From: Roseburia sp. CAG:309
GTDB taxonomy: Bacteria; Bacillota; Clostridia; Lachnospirales; Lachnospiraceae
NCBI GenBank assembly: GCA_000434115.1
Contig: FR894022.1
Span: forward strand, 75,757-85,336
Reading direction: 5' to 3'
Length of the DNA: 9,580 nt
This document shows positions 1 through 5,627 of this stretch, one piece after another (positions within the stretch are counted from its first letter, which is position 1; the number at the start of each line of letters is the position of its first letter). The notes under the pieces are model-generated. The model worked only from the letters and a program-made list of their open reading frames with translations. It searched no databases and was not told the DNA's origin. The translations under genes were made by a program, and so were the position numbers.

Positions 1-543
1 GAAGCGGAGTATCTCTTTGCGACGCAGATTGCCTGCGCTGGTCAGATCGTTTTCAGCAAATGTCAGGAAACGACGGCAGACCGTATCGAGCAGACGATTC
101 ATCAGATGAATGCAGCGATGGAACAGTTTGGCTGCAAACGGCGTTTTCAGAAAGGCGAAATCTTGTTAAAAGACTGGAAAAAACTGGAAGATGATGACTT
201 CTTGAAAATGGCTTCCGGTGGCTATACGACAGACCGTTTTGCTAAGTTGTGGTTTGAGAAGGAAGAGGCATTTTCGACGCTGTATTTTATGGAGCCGGCG
301 GTTTCTTCGGACAAGGTTTCTGAGATTACGGATCGTATTATGAACAATCCGGCATGTGGGAATGTAATCCGGATGAAAGGCTTTTTTAAGACTACGGAGG
401 GGAGCTGGATTGAGTTAAATGCAACGACGGAAAGCAAAAAAATAGAGCCGATCAAAGAGGGCCAGGAAGTGGTTATCGTGATCGGAGAACATTTAGTAGA
501 AGAAGAAATACGAAAGTATCTGTATGAGGAGCCTGCCCGCTAA
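1..543 (+). CDS. CobW/P47K-type GTP-binding protein, C-terminal part (5' end outside window)
   Basis: The reading frame is open from base 1 to the TAA at 541-543, about 180 residues, with no start in view, so this is the 3' part of a longer gene. It fits the C-terminal half of a COG0523/CobW GTPase, a family of metal chaperones and cobalamin-related factors. The segment ATQIACAGQIVFSKCQ sits where CobW proteins carry the end of the G domain and the guanine-specificity motif, which here reads SKCQ rather than the usual (N/T)KxD. The last 90 residues match a CobW C-terminal domain (GNVIRMKGFFKT, then an acidic helix after VVIVIGEHLVEEEI). No CxCC metal motif is visible because the N-terminal half is missing. 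The stop codon lies in the loop of the terminator at 531-556. The CobW family call is fairly safe; the substrate metal or pathway is unknown. Confidence 0.72.
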   Translation, partial: EAEYLFATQIACAGQIVFSKCQETTADRIEQTIHQMNAAMEQFGCKRRFQKGEILLKDWKKLEDDDFLKMASGGYTTDRFAKLWFEKEEAFSTLYFMEPAVSSDKVSEITDRIMNNPACGNVIRMKGFFKTTEGSWIELNATTESKKIEPIKEGQEVVIVIGEHLVEEEIRKYLYEEPAR

Positions 544-556
544 AGAGCAGGCTTTT
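531..556 (+). terminator. Intrinsic terminator of the CobW-type gene, overlapping its stop codon
   Basis: A 6-bp stem GCCTGC (531-536) / GCAGGC (547-552) has a 10-nt loop and is followed by TTTT (553-556). The last codons and the TAA stop of the upstream gene form the 5' arm and loop. The stem is short but G+C-rich. Confidence 0.65.
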
Positions 557-581
557 CATGAATCGCAATATGTGCTAGAAT
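553..581 (+). promoter_or_regulatory. Candidate promoter for the YbaK-family gene
   Basis: An extended -10 element, TGC followed by TAGAAT (576-581), lies 17 bp downstream of a weak -35, TTTTCA (553-558). A start about 7 nt past the -10 would be near 588. That would leave the AAAGG at 591-595 as ribosome binding site and would exclude the TTG at 596 as start codon. This is inference from consensus match only. Confidence 0.4.
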
Positions 582-607
582 GAAAGGCGGAAAGGTTGGT
601 TTTTACT

Positions 608-1087
608 ATGAAAAAAGAAGAAAAAACAAATGTAATGCGTGTCTTGGATGCGAAGAAAATTTCGTATCAAAGTCATAATTATGTGGATTCCGGCGCGATC
701 AGCGGAACAGAGGTGGCAAAAGCGCTGGGACAGAACCCGGATGCGGTATTTAAAACATTGGTTACGGTAAGCAAATCAAAGAAATATTATGTATTTCTTG
801 TGCCGGTCGAAAAAGAACTGGATCTGAAAAAGGCGGCAGCCTGTGCCGGCGAGAAGAAGATAGAGATGCTGAAAGCCAAAGAACTGCTCGGCCTTACCGG
901 GTATATTCACGGCGGCTGTTCCCCGATTGGCATGAAAAAGTTTTTCCCTACGTTTATCGATAAAAGTGTGGCAGAGCAGGAGACAATCTGCTTCAGCGGG
1001 GGAAAGATTGGATTTCAGGTGCAGCTGAGTTTAGAGGATCTGAAAAAAGTAATCCGGTTTGAACTGGCGGATATTGTGGAGAAATGA
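608..1087 (+). CDS. ybaK: YbaK/EbsC-family Cys-tRNA(Pro) deacylase
   Basis: A 159-residue cytoplasmic protein of the YbaK/EbsC family, trans-editing enzymes that hydrolyse Cys-tRNA(Pro) mischarged by prolyl-tRNA synthetase. The length is typical of the single-domain family. Visible signatures are the VFKTLV segment with the conserved lysine at about residue 49, the GGCSPIG loop at 102-108, the FIDKS segment at 116-120, and the C-terminal GGKIGFQVQLS (131-141). I chose the ATG at 608 rather than the in-frame TTG at 596. It gives the usual family N terminus (MKKEEKTNVMRVLD), and the candidate promoter upstream would leave no leader for the TTG. The ribosome binding site is then AAAGG at 591-595, a rather long 12 nt away, so the alternative start is not excluded. 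The gene appears monocistronic, between two terminators. Confidence 0.88.
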   Translation: MKKEEKTNVMRVLDAKKISYQSHNYVDSGAISGTEVAKALGQNPDAVFKTLVTVSKSKKYYVFLVPVEKELDLKKAAACAGEKKIEMLKAKELLGLTGYIHGGCSPIGMKKFFPTFIDKSVAEQETICFSGGKIGFQVQLSLEDLKKVIRFELADIVEK

Positions 1088-1114
1088 GGAAGAAATAAGT
1101 TATAATACCTATTT

Positions 1115-1149
1115 CCCCGGCATAAGTTAGTAAAAAACGCCGGGGTTTT
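1115..1149 (+). terminator. GC-rich hairpin after the YbaK gene, also covering the next gene's ribosome binding site
   Basis: A perfect 7-bp stem CCCCGGC (1115-1121) / GCCGGGG (1139-1145) with a 17-nt A-rich loop is followed by TTTTATT. It reads as an intrinsic terminator for the YbaK gene, although the U-tract is interrupted. The 3' arm GGGG is the only ribosome binding site candidate for the ATG at 1153, 7 nt further on, so a transcript starting upstream would have that site paired. Confidence 0.6.
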
Positions 1150-1152
1150 ATT

Positions 1153-1965
1153 ATGGAACCAAATTCAATAGAAATAGAAAAAGAAAAACTCATCTTATTT
1201 ACTAAAGTTGGGGCGGTTGTTCTTACGTCATTGCTTCTTCTGGCTGCCAGCATTCATTTTTATCCGCAGACAGTGGCGACGCTGAATACAAAACTCGGAC
1301 AGGGAATCGCGGCGAAAGAACTGCCGATCTATTGTGTGGATAAAGGGGAGGAAAAAAAGATTGCCCTTAGTTTTGATGCCGCTTGGGGAAATGAGGACAC
1401 CGCTAAAATTTTAGAGATTTTAAAGAAAAACAATGTGCGGGTTACTTTTTTTATGACAGGCGGCTGGGTTGAAAAATATCCGGAGGATGTGAAGGCAATC
1501 GCCGCGGCAGGGCATGATCTGGGAAATCACAGCGAAAATCATAAGCAGATGTCCCAGCTGTCAGCGGAGCAGTGTAAGGAAGAATTATTGAAACCACATG
1601 AGAAAGTGAAGGCGTTGACGGGGAAAGAGATGATCCTCTTCCGGCCGCCGTATGGGGATTACAATGACAATCTGATTCGGGTTTGCCGGGAGATCAATTA
1701 TTATCCGATCCAATGGGATGTAGATTCGCTGGACTGGAAAGATTATGATGCCGATACGATCGTGCGCCGCGTCACAGAACACAAACATCTGGGAAATGGT
1801 TCCATTATTTTGTGCCACAATGGAGCGAAACATACGGCGGAGGCATTGGATACGATGATTAAGACGTTGAAAGAAAAAGGATACAAACTTGTGCCGATTT
1901 CGGAGTTGATCCTGAAGGACAATTACGAGATCGATACCGAGGGAAGACAGCATAAGGCTGGATGA
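1153..1965 (+). CDS. Membrane-anchored polysaccharide deacetylase, PdaB-like (sporulation type)
   Basis: A 270-residue protein with one N-terminal membrane segment (about residues 14-36) and an extracellular NodB-homology domain (CE4 family), which removes acetyl groups from peptidoglycan or related N-acetylated glycans. The CE4 motifs appear in order: SFDAAWG at 73-79 with general base D75, HSENH at 126-130 with both metal-binding histidines, RPPYGDYN at 164-171, DSLDW at 191-195, and LCHNG at 220-224 with the catalytic histidine. SFDAAWG instead of TFDDGP, together with the short membrane-anchored form, points to the PdaB/YlxY branch found in spore formers. So a role in spore cortex or cell-wall maturation is likely but inferred. 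The ATG at 1153 keeps the membrane anchor; a start downstream would cut it off. Its ribosome binding site, GGGG at 1142-1145, lies in the 3' arm of the preceding hairpin. TATAAT at 1101-1106 could be a -10, but I see no matching -35. Confidence 0.88.
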   Translation: MEPNSIEIEKEKLILFTKVGAVVLTSLLLLAASIHFYPQTVATLNTKLGQGIAAKELPIYCVDKGEEKKIALSFDAAWGNEDTAKILEILKKNNVRVTFFMTGGWVEKYPEDVKAIAAAGHDLGNHSENHKQMSQLSAEQCKEELLKPHEKVKALTGKEMILFRPPYGDYNDNLIRVCREINYYPIQWDVDSLDWKDYDADTIVRRVTEHKHLGNGSIILCHNGAKHTAEALDTMIKTLKEKGYKLVPISELILKDNYEIDTEGRQHKAG

Positions 1966-1983
1966 TTTCTGCAATAATAAATG

Positions 1984-2024
1984 TGACTGCCGCGTTGACA
2001 GATTAACGTGGCAGTCATTGTATT
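1984..2024. terminator. Bidirectional intrinsic terminator between convergent genes
   Basis: A 13-bp stem pairs TGACTGCCGCGTT (1984-1996) with AACGTGGCAGTCA (2005-2017), with one G-U pair and an 8-nt loop. On the + strand it is followed by TTGTATTTTTATT, and on the - strand by a T-rich run (complement of 1971-1983). It can stop both the deacetylase transcript and the oncoming DUF3892 transcript. Confidence 0.88.
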
Positions 2025-2025
2025 T

Positions 2026-2340
2026 TTATTCCATTGTTTTTGATGAGGCAGACGCAGCAGGAAGGCTGCTGAGATTGTTATTTTCTTCGCCATCCGGCAG
2101 CGACTTCAAGTATTCGGTGTCACCACGGTGAGCAATGCCCACGCCCTGAATATCACCGGCTTTTGCCATAGCGACTCCTTCGCTTTTGCTGACTGTTTTT
2201 CCATCGGATAATTGATAACCGGTTATTTTACCGCGTTGTTTTACAATACCTACGATTTCTTTTGCGTCTGCGGAAGGTTCCGGAATATCGTCTAAAGCCG
2301 CCATCGGCAGAGCATTTCGAAAACGTTCATTTCCTTTCAT
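2026..2340 (-). CDS. DUF3892 domain protein, 104 residues
   Basis: A small soluble protein with no signal peptide or membrane segment. It matches the DUF3892 pattern: a start IVGIVKQRGKITGYQLSDGKTVS (about 29-51), a helix with AMAKAGDIQGVGIA (57-70), then the signature EYLKSLPDGEENNNLSSLP (76-94). The molecular function of this family is not known to me. The frame stays open upstream to 2664, but the real start is the ATG at 2340-2338: it follows GGAGG (2353-2349) at normal spacing, and the upstream extension overlaps the 5' end of the transporter gene. It is divergent from the MATE gene across 95 bp and convergent with the deacetylase. The last 15 residues are rich in serine and alanine and look disordered. 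Confidence 0.82.
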   Translation of the reverse strand: MKGNERFRNALPMAALDDIPEPSADAKEIVGIVKQRGKITGYQLSDGKTVSKSEGVAMAKAGDIQGVGIAHRGDTEYLKSLPDGEENNNLSSLPAASASSKTME

Positions 2341-2375
2341 GTTGAAAACCTCCAAGTTTTGTTTTAAAATTAGGA

Positions 2376-2407
2376 TATCCGGATTTTGAAGTTTTATGTG
2401 CCGGATA
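2376..2407. promoter_or_regulatory. Inverted repeat in the divergent DUF3892/MATE intergenic region
   Basis: TATCCGG (2376-2382) and CCGGATA (2401-2407) form a perfect 7-bp inverted repeat with an 18-nt AT-rich spacer. It lies midway between the two divergent starts. The left arm also belongs to the palindrome ATCCGGAT (2377-2384). I find no convincing -35/-10 pair on either strand here, so an operator role is only a possibility. Confidence 0.25.
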
Positions 2408-2435
2408 AAAAGGATAGAGAATAGAGAGCAAAAAA

Positions 2436-3761
2436 ATGAAACACACAAGAGAATTAACAAAAGGAAATATTTTAATCGGACTGTGGGCGTTTGCGGTGCC
2501 ACTGATGCTTGGTAATGTGATGCAGCAGTTATATAATCTGGTAGACACCTGGGTGGTTGGCAAATACATTGGAGAGCAGGCGCTGGCGGCTGTGGGTGCG
2601 TCCTATACGCTGATGACATTTTTGACATCGGTGATCCTGGGACTTTGTCTGGGTGCGGGAGCATTTTTTTCGATGGCGTATGGAAAAAAAGACTGGGATG
2701 TTTTTCGAAATGGTCTGGTCATGTCTTTTACGGCAATCGGCGGACTGGCGTTGATTGTCATGACTGTGATATATTTATTAATGAATAAAATTATACAATG
2801 GCTTCAGGTGCCGCAGGAAACCTTTGCGGATATGCGGACGTATCTGGTATATGTGATGGCAGGATTTTTTGCAACATTTTTGTATAATTTCTATGCCAAT
2901 GTACTGAGGAGTGTAGGAAATTCGGTGGTTCCCCTTGTGTTTTTAGCGATATCCGTCGTGCTGAATATCGGACTGGATCTTTTGTTTGTGATTCCGCTTC
3001 AAGGGGGCATTGCCGGGGCTGCGGTAGCGACGGTTATTTCACAGTATATATCCGGGATCGGAATTGGCTTGTATTTTATCAAAATGTATCCGGAATACCG
3101 GCCGCAGAGAAAAGATGTCCGATGGGATGGAAAGAATTTGAAGCAGATTATGTCATTGTCGGGATTTACGTGCTTGCAGCAGTCGGTAATGAATTTTGGG
3201 ATTTTGATGATACAGGGATTGGTAAACAGTTTTGGCGCGGTTATTATGGCTGCATTTGCGGTGGCGGTAAAAATCGACACCATTGCGTATATGCCGGTGC
3301 AGGATTTTGGAAATGCGTTTTCGGTATTTGCCGCACAGAATTTTGGTGCCGGAAAGAGAGAGCGGATCCGGGAAGGCGTGAAGTATGCGGTACTCAGTGT
3401 CGTGGTTTTCTGCGTGATCGTGAGTTCGCTGGTTGTTTGCTTTTCGCGCTCGTTGATGAATTTATTTGTGGATGCCGGGAGTGCCGTATCCGAAGCGGGG
3501 GCATGGTATCTTCAGATTGAAGGCGCCTTTTATGTGGGAATTGGGATATTGTTCCTGCTTTACGGATATTTCCGCGCAGTCAATAAACCGATTGTATCTG
3601 TTATTTTAACGGTGATTTCTTTGGGAACAAGGGTAGCGCTGGCGTATGGATTGACGAAGATCGCCGGTGTGGGAGTGACGGGAATCTGGATCTCGATTCC
3701 GATTGGATGGTTTTTAGCAGATTTCGCCGGTATCATTTTTTACCGGCGAAACCAGTTTTAA
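2436..3761 (+). CDS. MATE family multidrug/cation efflux transporter
   Basis: A 441-residue integral membrane protein of the MATE family, which exports cationic drugs, toxins or metabolites in exchange for Na+ or H+. The usual family length and about 12 hydrophobic segments are present, arranged as two related halves. Family hallmarks are the N-terminal segment VPLMLGNVMQQLYNLVDTWVVGKYIG (split here as residues 21-35 and 36-46), the stretch NVLRSVGNSVVPL (155-167) followed by LNIGLDLLFV, and GIAGAAVATVISQ (191-203). The second half opens with SGFTCLQQSVMNFG, equivalent to the N-terminal segment. The ATG at 2436 is preceded only by a weak GAGAG about 8 nt away, so expression may be modest. No regulator gene adjoins it. 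The substrate cannot be read from sequence. A perfect hairpin lies inside its last codons (3723-3750). Confidence 0.92.
   Translation: MKHTRELTKGNILIGLWAFAVPLMLGNVMQQLYNLVDTWVVGKYIGEQALAAVGASYTLMTFLTSVILGLCLGAGAFFSMAYGKKDWDVFRNGLVMSFTAIGGLALIVMTVIYLLMNKIIQWLQVPQETFADMRTYLVYVMAGFFATFLYNFYANVLRSVGNSVVPLVFLAISVVLNIGLDLLFVIPLQGGIAGAAVATVISQYISGIGIGLYFIKMYPEYRPQRKDVRWDGKNLKQIMSLSGFTCLQQSVMNFGILMIQGLVNSFGAVIMAAFAVAVKIDTIAYMPVQDFGNAFSVFAAQNFGAGKRERIREGVKYAVLSVVVFCVIVSSLVVCFSRSLMNLFVDAGSAVSEAGAWYLQIEGAFYVGIGILFLLYGYFRAVNKPIVSVILTVISLGTRVALAYGLTKIAGVGVTGIWISIPIGWFLADFAGIIFYRRNQF
3723..3759 (+). terminator. Hairpin inside the 3' end of the MATE gene, terminator-like
   Basis: A perfect 10-bp inverted repeat TTCGCCGGTA (3723-3732) / TACCGGCGAA (3741-3750) has an 8-nt loop TCATTTTT. 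TTTT follows at 3756-3759, just before the stop codon. The gap of 5 nt between stem and T-run is larger than usual, so efficient termination is doubtful. It may instead protect the mRNA 3' end. Confidence 0.35.
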
Positions 3762-3957
3762 CGTAACTATTCAGGTCCCCTCTCCCACACATTCGCATTT
3801 CGAACACTTCGTGTTCTTTCTCGCCTTTGACAAGGCTAAAAATGCTCATATGGGGAGAGGAGCCCTATTAGGATCTCAATGTATGAAAATCAAAGCCTCT
3901 TACGTGCAAGCACGTCGATTCATTGATTTTCATACATTGGATCCTGAATAGTTACGT
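3761..3957. repeat. 197-bp structured inverted-repeat element (MITE/ERIC-like)
   Basis: Perfect 15-bp terminal inverted repeats, ACGTAACTATTCAGG (3761-3775) and CCTGAATAGTTACGT (3943-3957), enclose two further hairpin domains. Domain 1 pairs CCTCTCCC (3779-3786) with GGGAGAGG (3853-3860) and GCATTT (3795-3800) with AAATGC (3840-3845). Inside it are small hairpins GAACAC/GTGTTC (3802-3816) and GCCTT/AAGGC (3823-3836). Domain 2 is a perfect 17-bp stem, CAATGTATGAAAATCAA (3877-3893) with TTGATTTTCATACATTG (3923-3939), topped by ACGTGC/GCACGT (3902-3915). No protein of its own is encoded. It spans the gap between the convergent MATE and bioY genes and touches both stop codons. The overall shape is that of a non-autonomous repetitive element or a structured RNA; copy number cannot be judged from one window. 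Confidence 0.75.
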
Positions 3958-3958
3958 G

Positions 3959-4519
3959 TTAACGTACGATCTTCCGAATCTGAGGTACAATCTGTGCTGC
4001 AATCACAGCTTTCACCACATCCAACACGATAAATGGCAGGAATCCGGCTACAAGAGCAGGAACGAGAGCGATATCGCTTACGACCATCATCCAGATGCTG
4101 CCGAACAGATCAACAAAAGCGGCAGAAAGAATGGCAATAATGGTATAAAGAACGCGCTTGTATTTGCGGGTGCAAAGGAGTGGAACCAGCGCAGCTACGA
4201 TGAGAAATGCGATGCTGTAACCTCCCCATGGCCCTAACACGTAACCGATCCCGGACGCGCCGCCGATAAGAACCGGAAGTCCCAAAAGTCCGAGTAAAAA
4301 CCAGATCAAATTGATCAAAAAGGATTCCCGTATGGAAAATACCAAAGCGACAAGCATTACGATAAAATTCAATGCGGTAATGTGAGAGCCGTTTGGCAGG
4401 GGAATACTGATGTAAGCAGATACGCACAGTACCGCTGCCATCAAAGCGATTGTCACAAGAGACTGCGCGGAATGTGTAGATTTTACTGTTGTCTGAGTTG
4501 TTTGCGTTTGTTCGTTCAT
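3959..4519 (-). CDS. bioY: BioY, substrate-binding (S) component of the biotin ECF transporter
   Basis: A 186-residue membrane protein with six hydrophobic segments. BioY binds biotin and works with the energizing module EcfA/EcfA'/EcfT. No EcfA or EcfT gene is present here, so it probably shares the housekeeping module (group II arrangement). Diagnostic stretches are LLGLPVLIGGASGIGYVLGP (78-97) followed by WGGY, and FLPFIVLDVVKAVIAA (160-175). The start is the ATG at 4519-4517, with GGAGGA at 4529-4524 just upstream. The in-frame extension to 4579 runs across the promoter and BirA site and is rejected. The promoter is TTGACA (4579-4574) and TATAAT (4556-4551) with 17-bp spacing; the -35 lies inside a BirA half-site, so repression by biotinyl-AMP-loaded BirA is expected. 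The stop codon abuts the structured repeat at 3761-3957. Confidence 0.95.
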   Translation of the reverse strand: MNEQTQTTQTTVKSTHSAQSLVTIALMAAVLCVSAYISIPLPNGSHITALNFIVMLVALVFSIRESFLINLIWFLLGLLGLPVLIGGASGIGYVLGPWGGYSIAFLIVAALVPLLCTRKYKRVLYTIIAILSAAFVDLFGSIWMMVVSDIALVPALVAGFLPFIVLDVVKAVIAAQIVPQIRKIVR

Positions 4520-4550
4520 AATGTCCTCCAAAAAGTTATTTTCTTGCTCC

Positions 4551-4579
4551 ATTATAACGAGGATAAAATGAAATGTCAA
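4551..4579 (-). promoter_or_regulatory. bioY promoter (perfect sigma-A consensus)
   Basis: Read on the - strand: TTGACA at 4579-4574, a 17-bp spacer, then TATAAT at 4556-4551. Both hexamers are perfect. The -35 is part of the left BirA half-site. Confidence 0.9.
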
Positions 4580-4605
4580 CCTGTTTTTGAGAAAAGGTTG
4601 ACATT
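4572..4605. promoter_or_regulatory. BirA operator between bioY and bioB
   Basis: Perfect palindrome with half-sites AATGTCAACC (4572-4581) and GGTTGACATT (4596-4605) separated by 14 bp. This matches the known BirA signal, two roughly 9-10-bp arms related to TTGTTAACC/GGTTAACAA with a spacer of about 14-16 bp. It lies between two divergent biotin genes. Each arm includes the -35 of one promoter, so a bound BirA dimer should block both. The bifunctional BirA gene itself is not in the window. Confidence 0.92.
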
Positions 4606-4626
4606 AGCGACGGAGCCTATTATACT
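4598..4626 (+). promoter_or_regulatory. bioB operon promoter
   Basis: TTGACA (4598-4603), a 17-bp spacer, then TATACT (4621-4626): a perfect -35 and a five-of-six -10. The -35 lies within the right BirA half-site. Transcription should start near 4633, giving a leader of about 30 nt before the bioB ATG. Confidence 0.9.
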
Positions 4627-4661
4627 GATAATAAATATCAATGTTTTCAGGAGGAAATGTC

Positions 4662-5627
4662 ATGGACAATAAGATTGAAATGTATAAGGAAATGGTGTTA
4701 AAAGGAGAAAAGTTGGAAAAAGAACAGGCGATGGAATTGCTGACCGTGGATCTGGATGAGTTATGCAAAGCGGCAGACGAGATCCGAAAAGCCTTTTGTG
4801 ATAATAAATTTGATATGTGTACGATCATCAATGGAAAGAGCGGAAGATGTTCGGAAAATTGTAAATATTGTGCGCAGGCAGCCTGCCATAAGACCGAAGT
4901 GGAAAATTATCCACTGCTTTCCACGGAAGAGATTTTGGAAGATGCAAAAAAGATAGAAAGCCAGGGCGTGCGGAGATATTCGATCGTAACATCCGGAAAA
5001 CGGCTGAATGCAGCAGAAGTAGACCAGATGTGCGAGTGTATCAAGAAACTCCGGGAAGAGACGAATCTTCACGTATGCGGCTCCTTTGGTCTCCTTGACA
5101 AGGAAGCTTTCAGCAAATTAAAAGAAGCCGGTCTTACAAGAGTACATAATAATTTAGAGACGTCGAGAAGGTATTTCCCGGATGTCTGTACGACGCATAC
5201 GTTTGATGACAAGATTGCAGCGATCACAGCCGCCAAAGAGGCCGGATTGGAAGTATGCAGTGGTGGAATTATGGGAATCGGAGAGACGATGGAAGACCGT
5301 ATCGATATGGCATTGGAAGTCCGCAGACTGGGGGTGCATTCGGTTCCGGTCAACATGCTCAATGCGATCCCGGGAACCCCATACGAAAACGAACCACGTC
5401 TGACAACGGACGAGATGCGCCGGATCGTGGCGGTTTACCGTTTCCTTCTCTCGGATGCTTTTATCCGTCTCGCCGGCGGAAGAGGCCTGATGGAAGACAA
5501 AGGCCGTGGCTGTATGGAATCCGGTGCCAATGCGGCGATTTCCGGTGATATGCTCACGACATCGGGAATCACGGTAAAGACGGATTTTCAACTTATAGGA
5601 GAACTGGGATATGAAATTGTCGATTGA
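4662..5627 (+). CDS. bioB: Biotin synthase (radical SAM), likely type II (anaerobe) form
   Basis: A 321-residue radical SAM enzyme that inserts sulfur into dethiobiotin to give biotin. The radical SAM cluster motif is CSENCKYC (63-70: C63, C67, C70). Other BioB segments are VHNNLETS (161-168), VCSGGIMGIGE (198-208), IPGTP (236-240), IRLAGGR (268-274) and GANAAISGDMLTTSGI (288-303). Aligned by eye with E. coli BioB, the auxiliary-cluster cysteines C128 and C188 match C139 and C199, but C97 is replaced by Ser107. Extra cysteines occur at 75, 176 and 284. That pattern fits the type II BioB reported from obligate anaerobes, which uses a 4Fe-5S auxiliary cluster; this is inference. The ATG at 4662 has AGGAGG (4649-4654) 7 nt upstream; an in-frame ATG at 4641 lacks one. 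First gene of the BirA-controlled operon; its end overlaps the next gene by 17 nt. Confidence 0.95.
   Translation: MDNKIEMYKEMVLKGEKLEKEQAMELLTVDLDELCKAADEIRKAFCDNKFDMCTIINGKSGRCSENCKYCAQAACHKTEVENYPLLSTEEILEDAKKIESQGVRRYSIVTSGKRLNAAEVDQMCECIKKLREETNLHVCGSFGLLDKEAFSKLKEAGLTRVHNNLETSRRYFPDVCTTHTFDDKIAAITAAKEAGLEVCSGGIMGIGETMEDRIDMALEVRRLGVHSVPVNMLNAIPGTPYENEPRLTTDEMRRIVAVYRFLLSDAFIRLAGGRGLMEDKGRGCMESGANAAISGDMLTTSGITVKTDFQLIGELGYEIVD

Noticed and set aside
596..607. TTG at 596 as start of the YbaK-family gene.
   Set aside because: It adds four non-family residues, and the likely promoter would start transcription only about 8 nt upstream. The ATG at 608 fits the family better.
1101..1106. TATAAT as -10 of a deacetylase promoter.
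   Set aside because: It is a perfect hexamer, but no -35 lies at 16-18 bp and there is no TG extension; too weak to list as a feature.
2341..2664. Longer N terminus for the DUF3892 protein, with starts up to 2664 on the - strand.
   Set aside because: It overlaps the 5' end of the transporter gene and has no ribosome binding site, whereas the ATG at 2340 has GGAGG at proper spacing and gives the normal domain.
3923..4237. Forward open frame across the bioY gene, and a similar one at 4382-4672.
   Set aside because: Both are antisense to bioY or cross the BirA promoter region; they have no ribosome binding site and no recognisable protein features.
4520..4579. Longer bioY N terminus starting at 4579 (-).
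   Set aside because: It would translate the promoter and half of the BirA site. The ATG at 4519 has its own GGAGGA.
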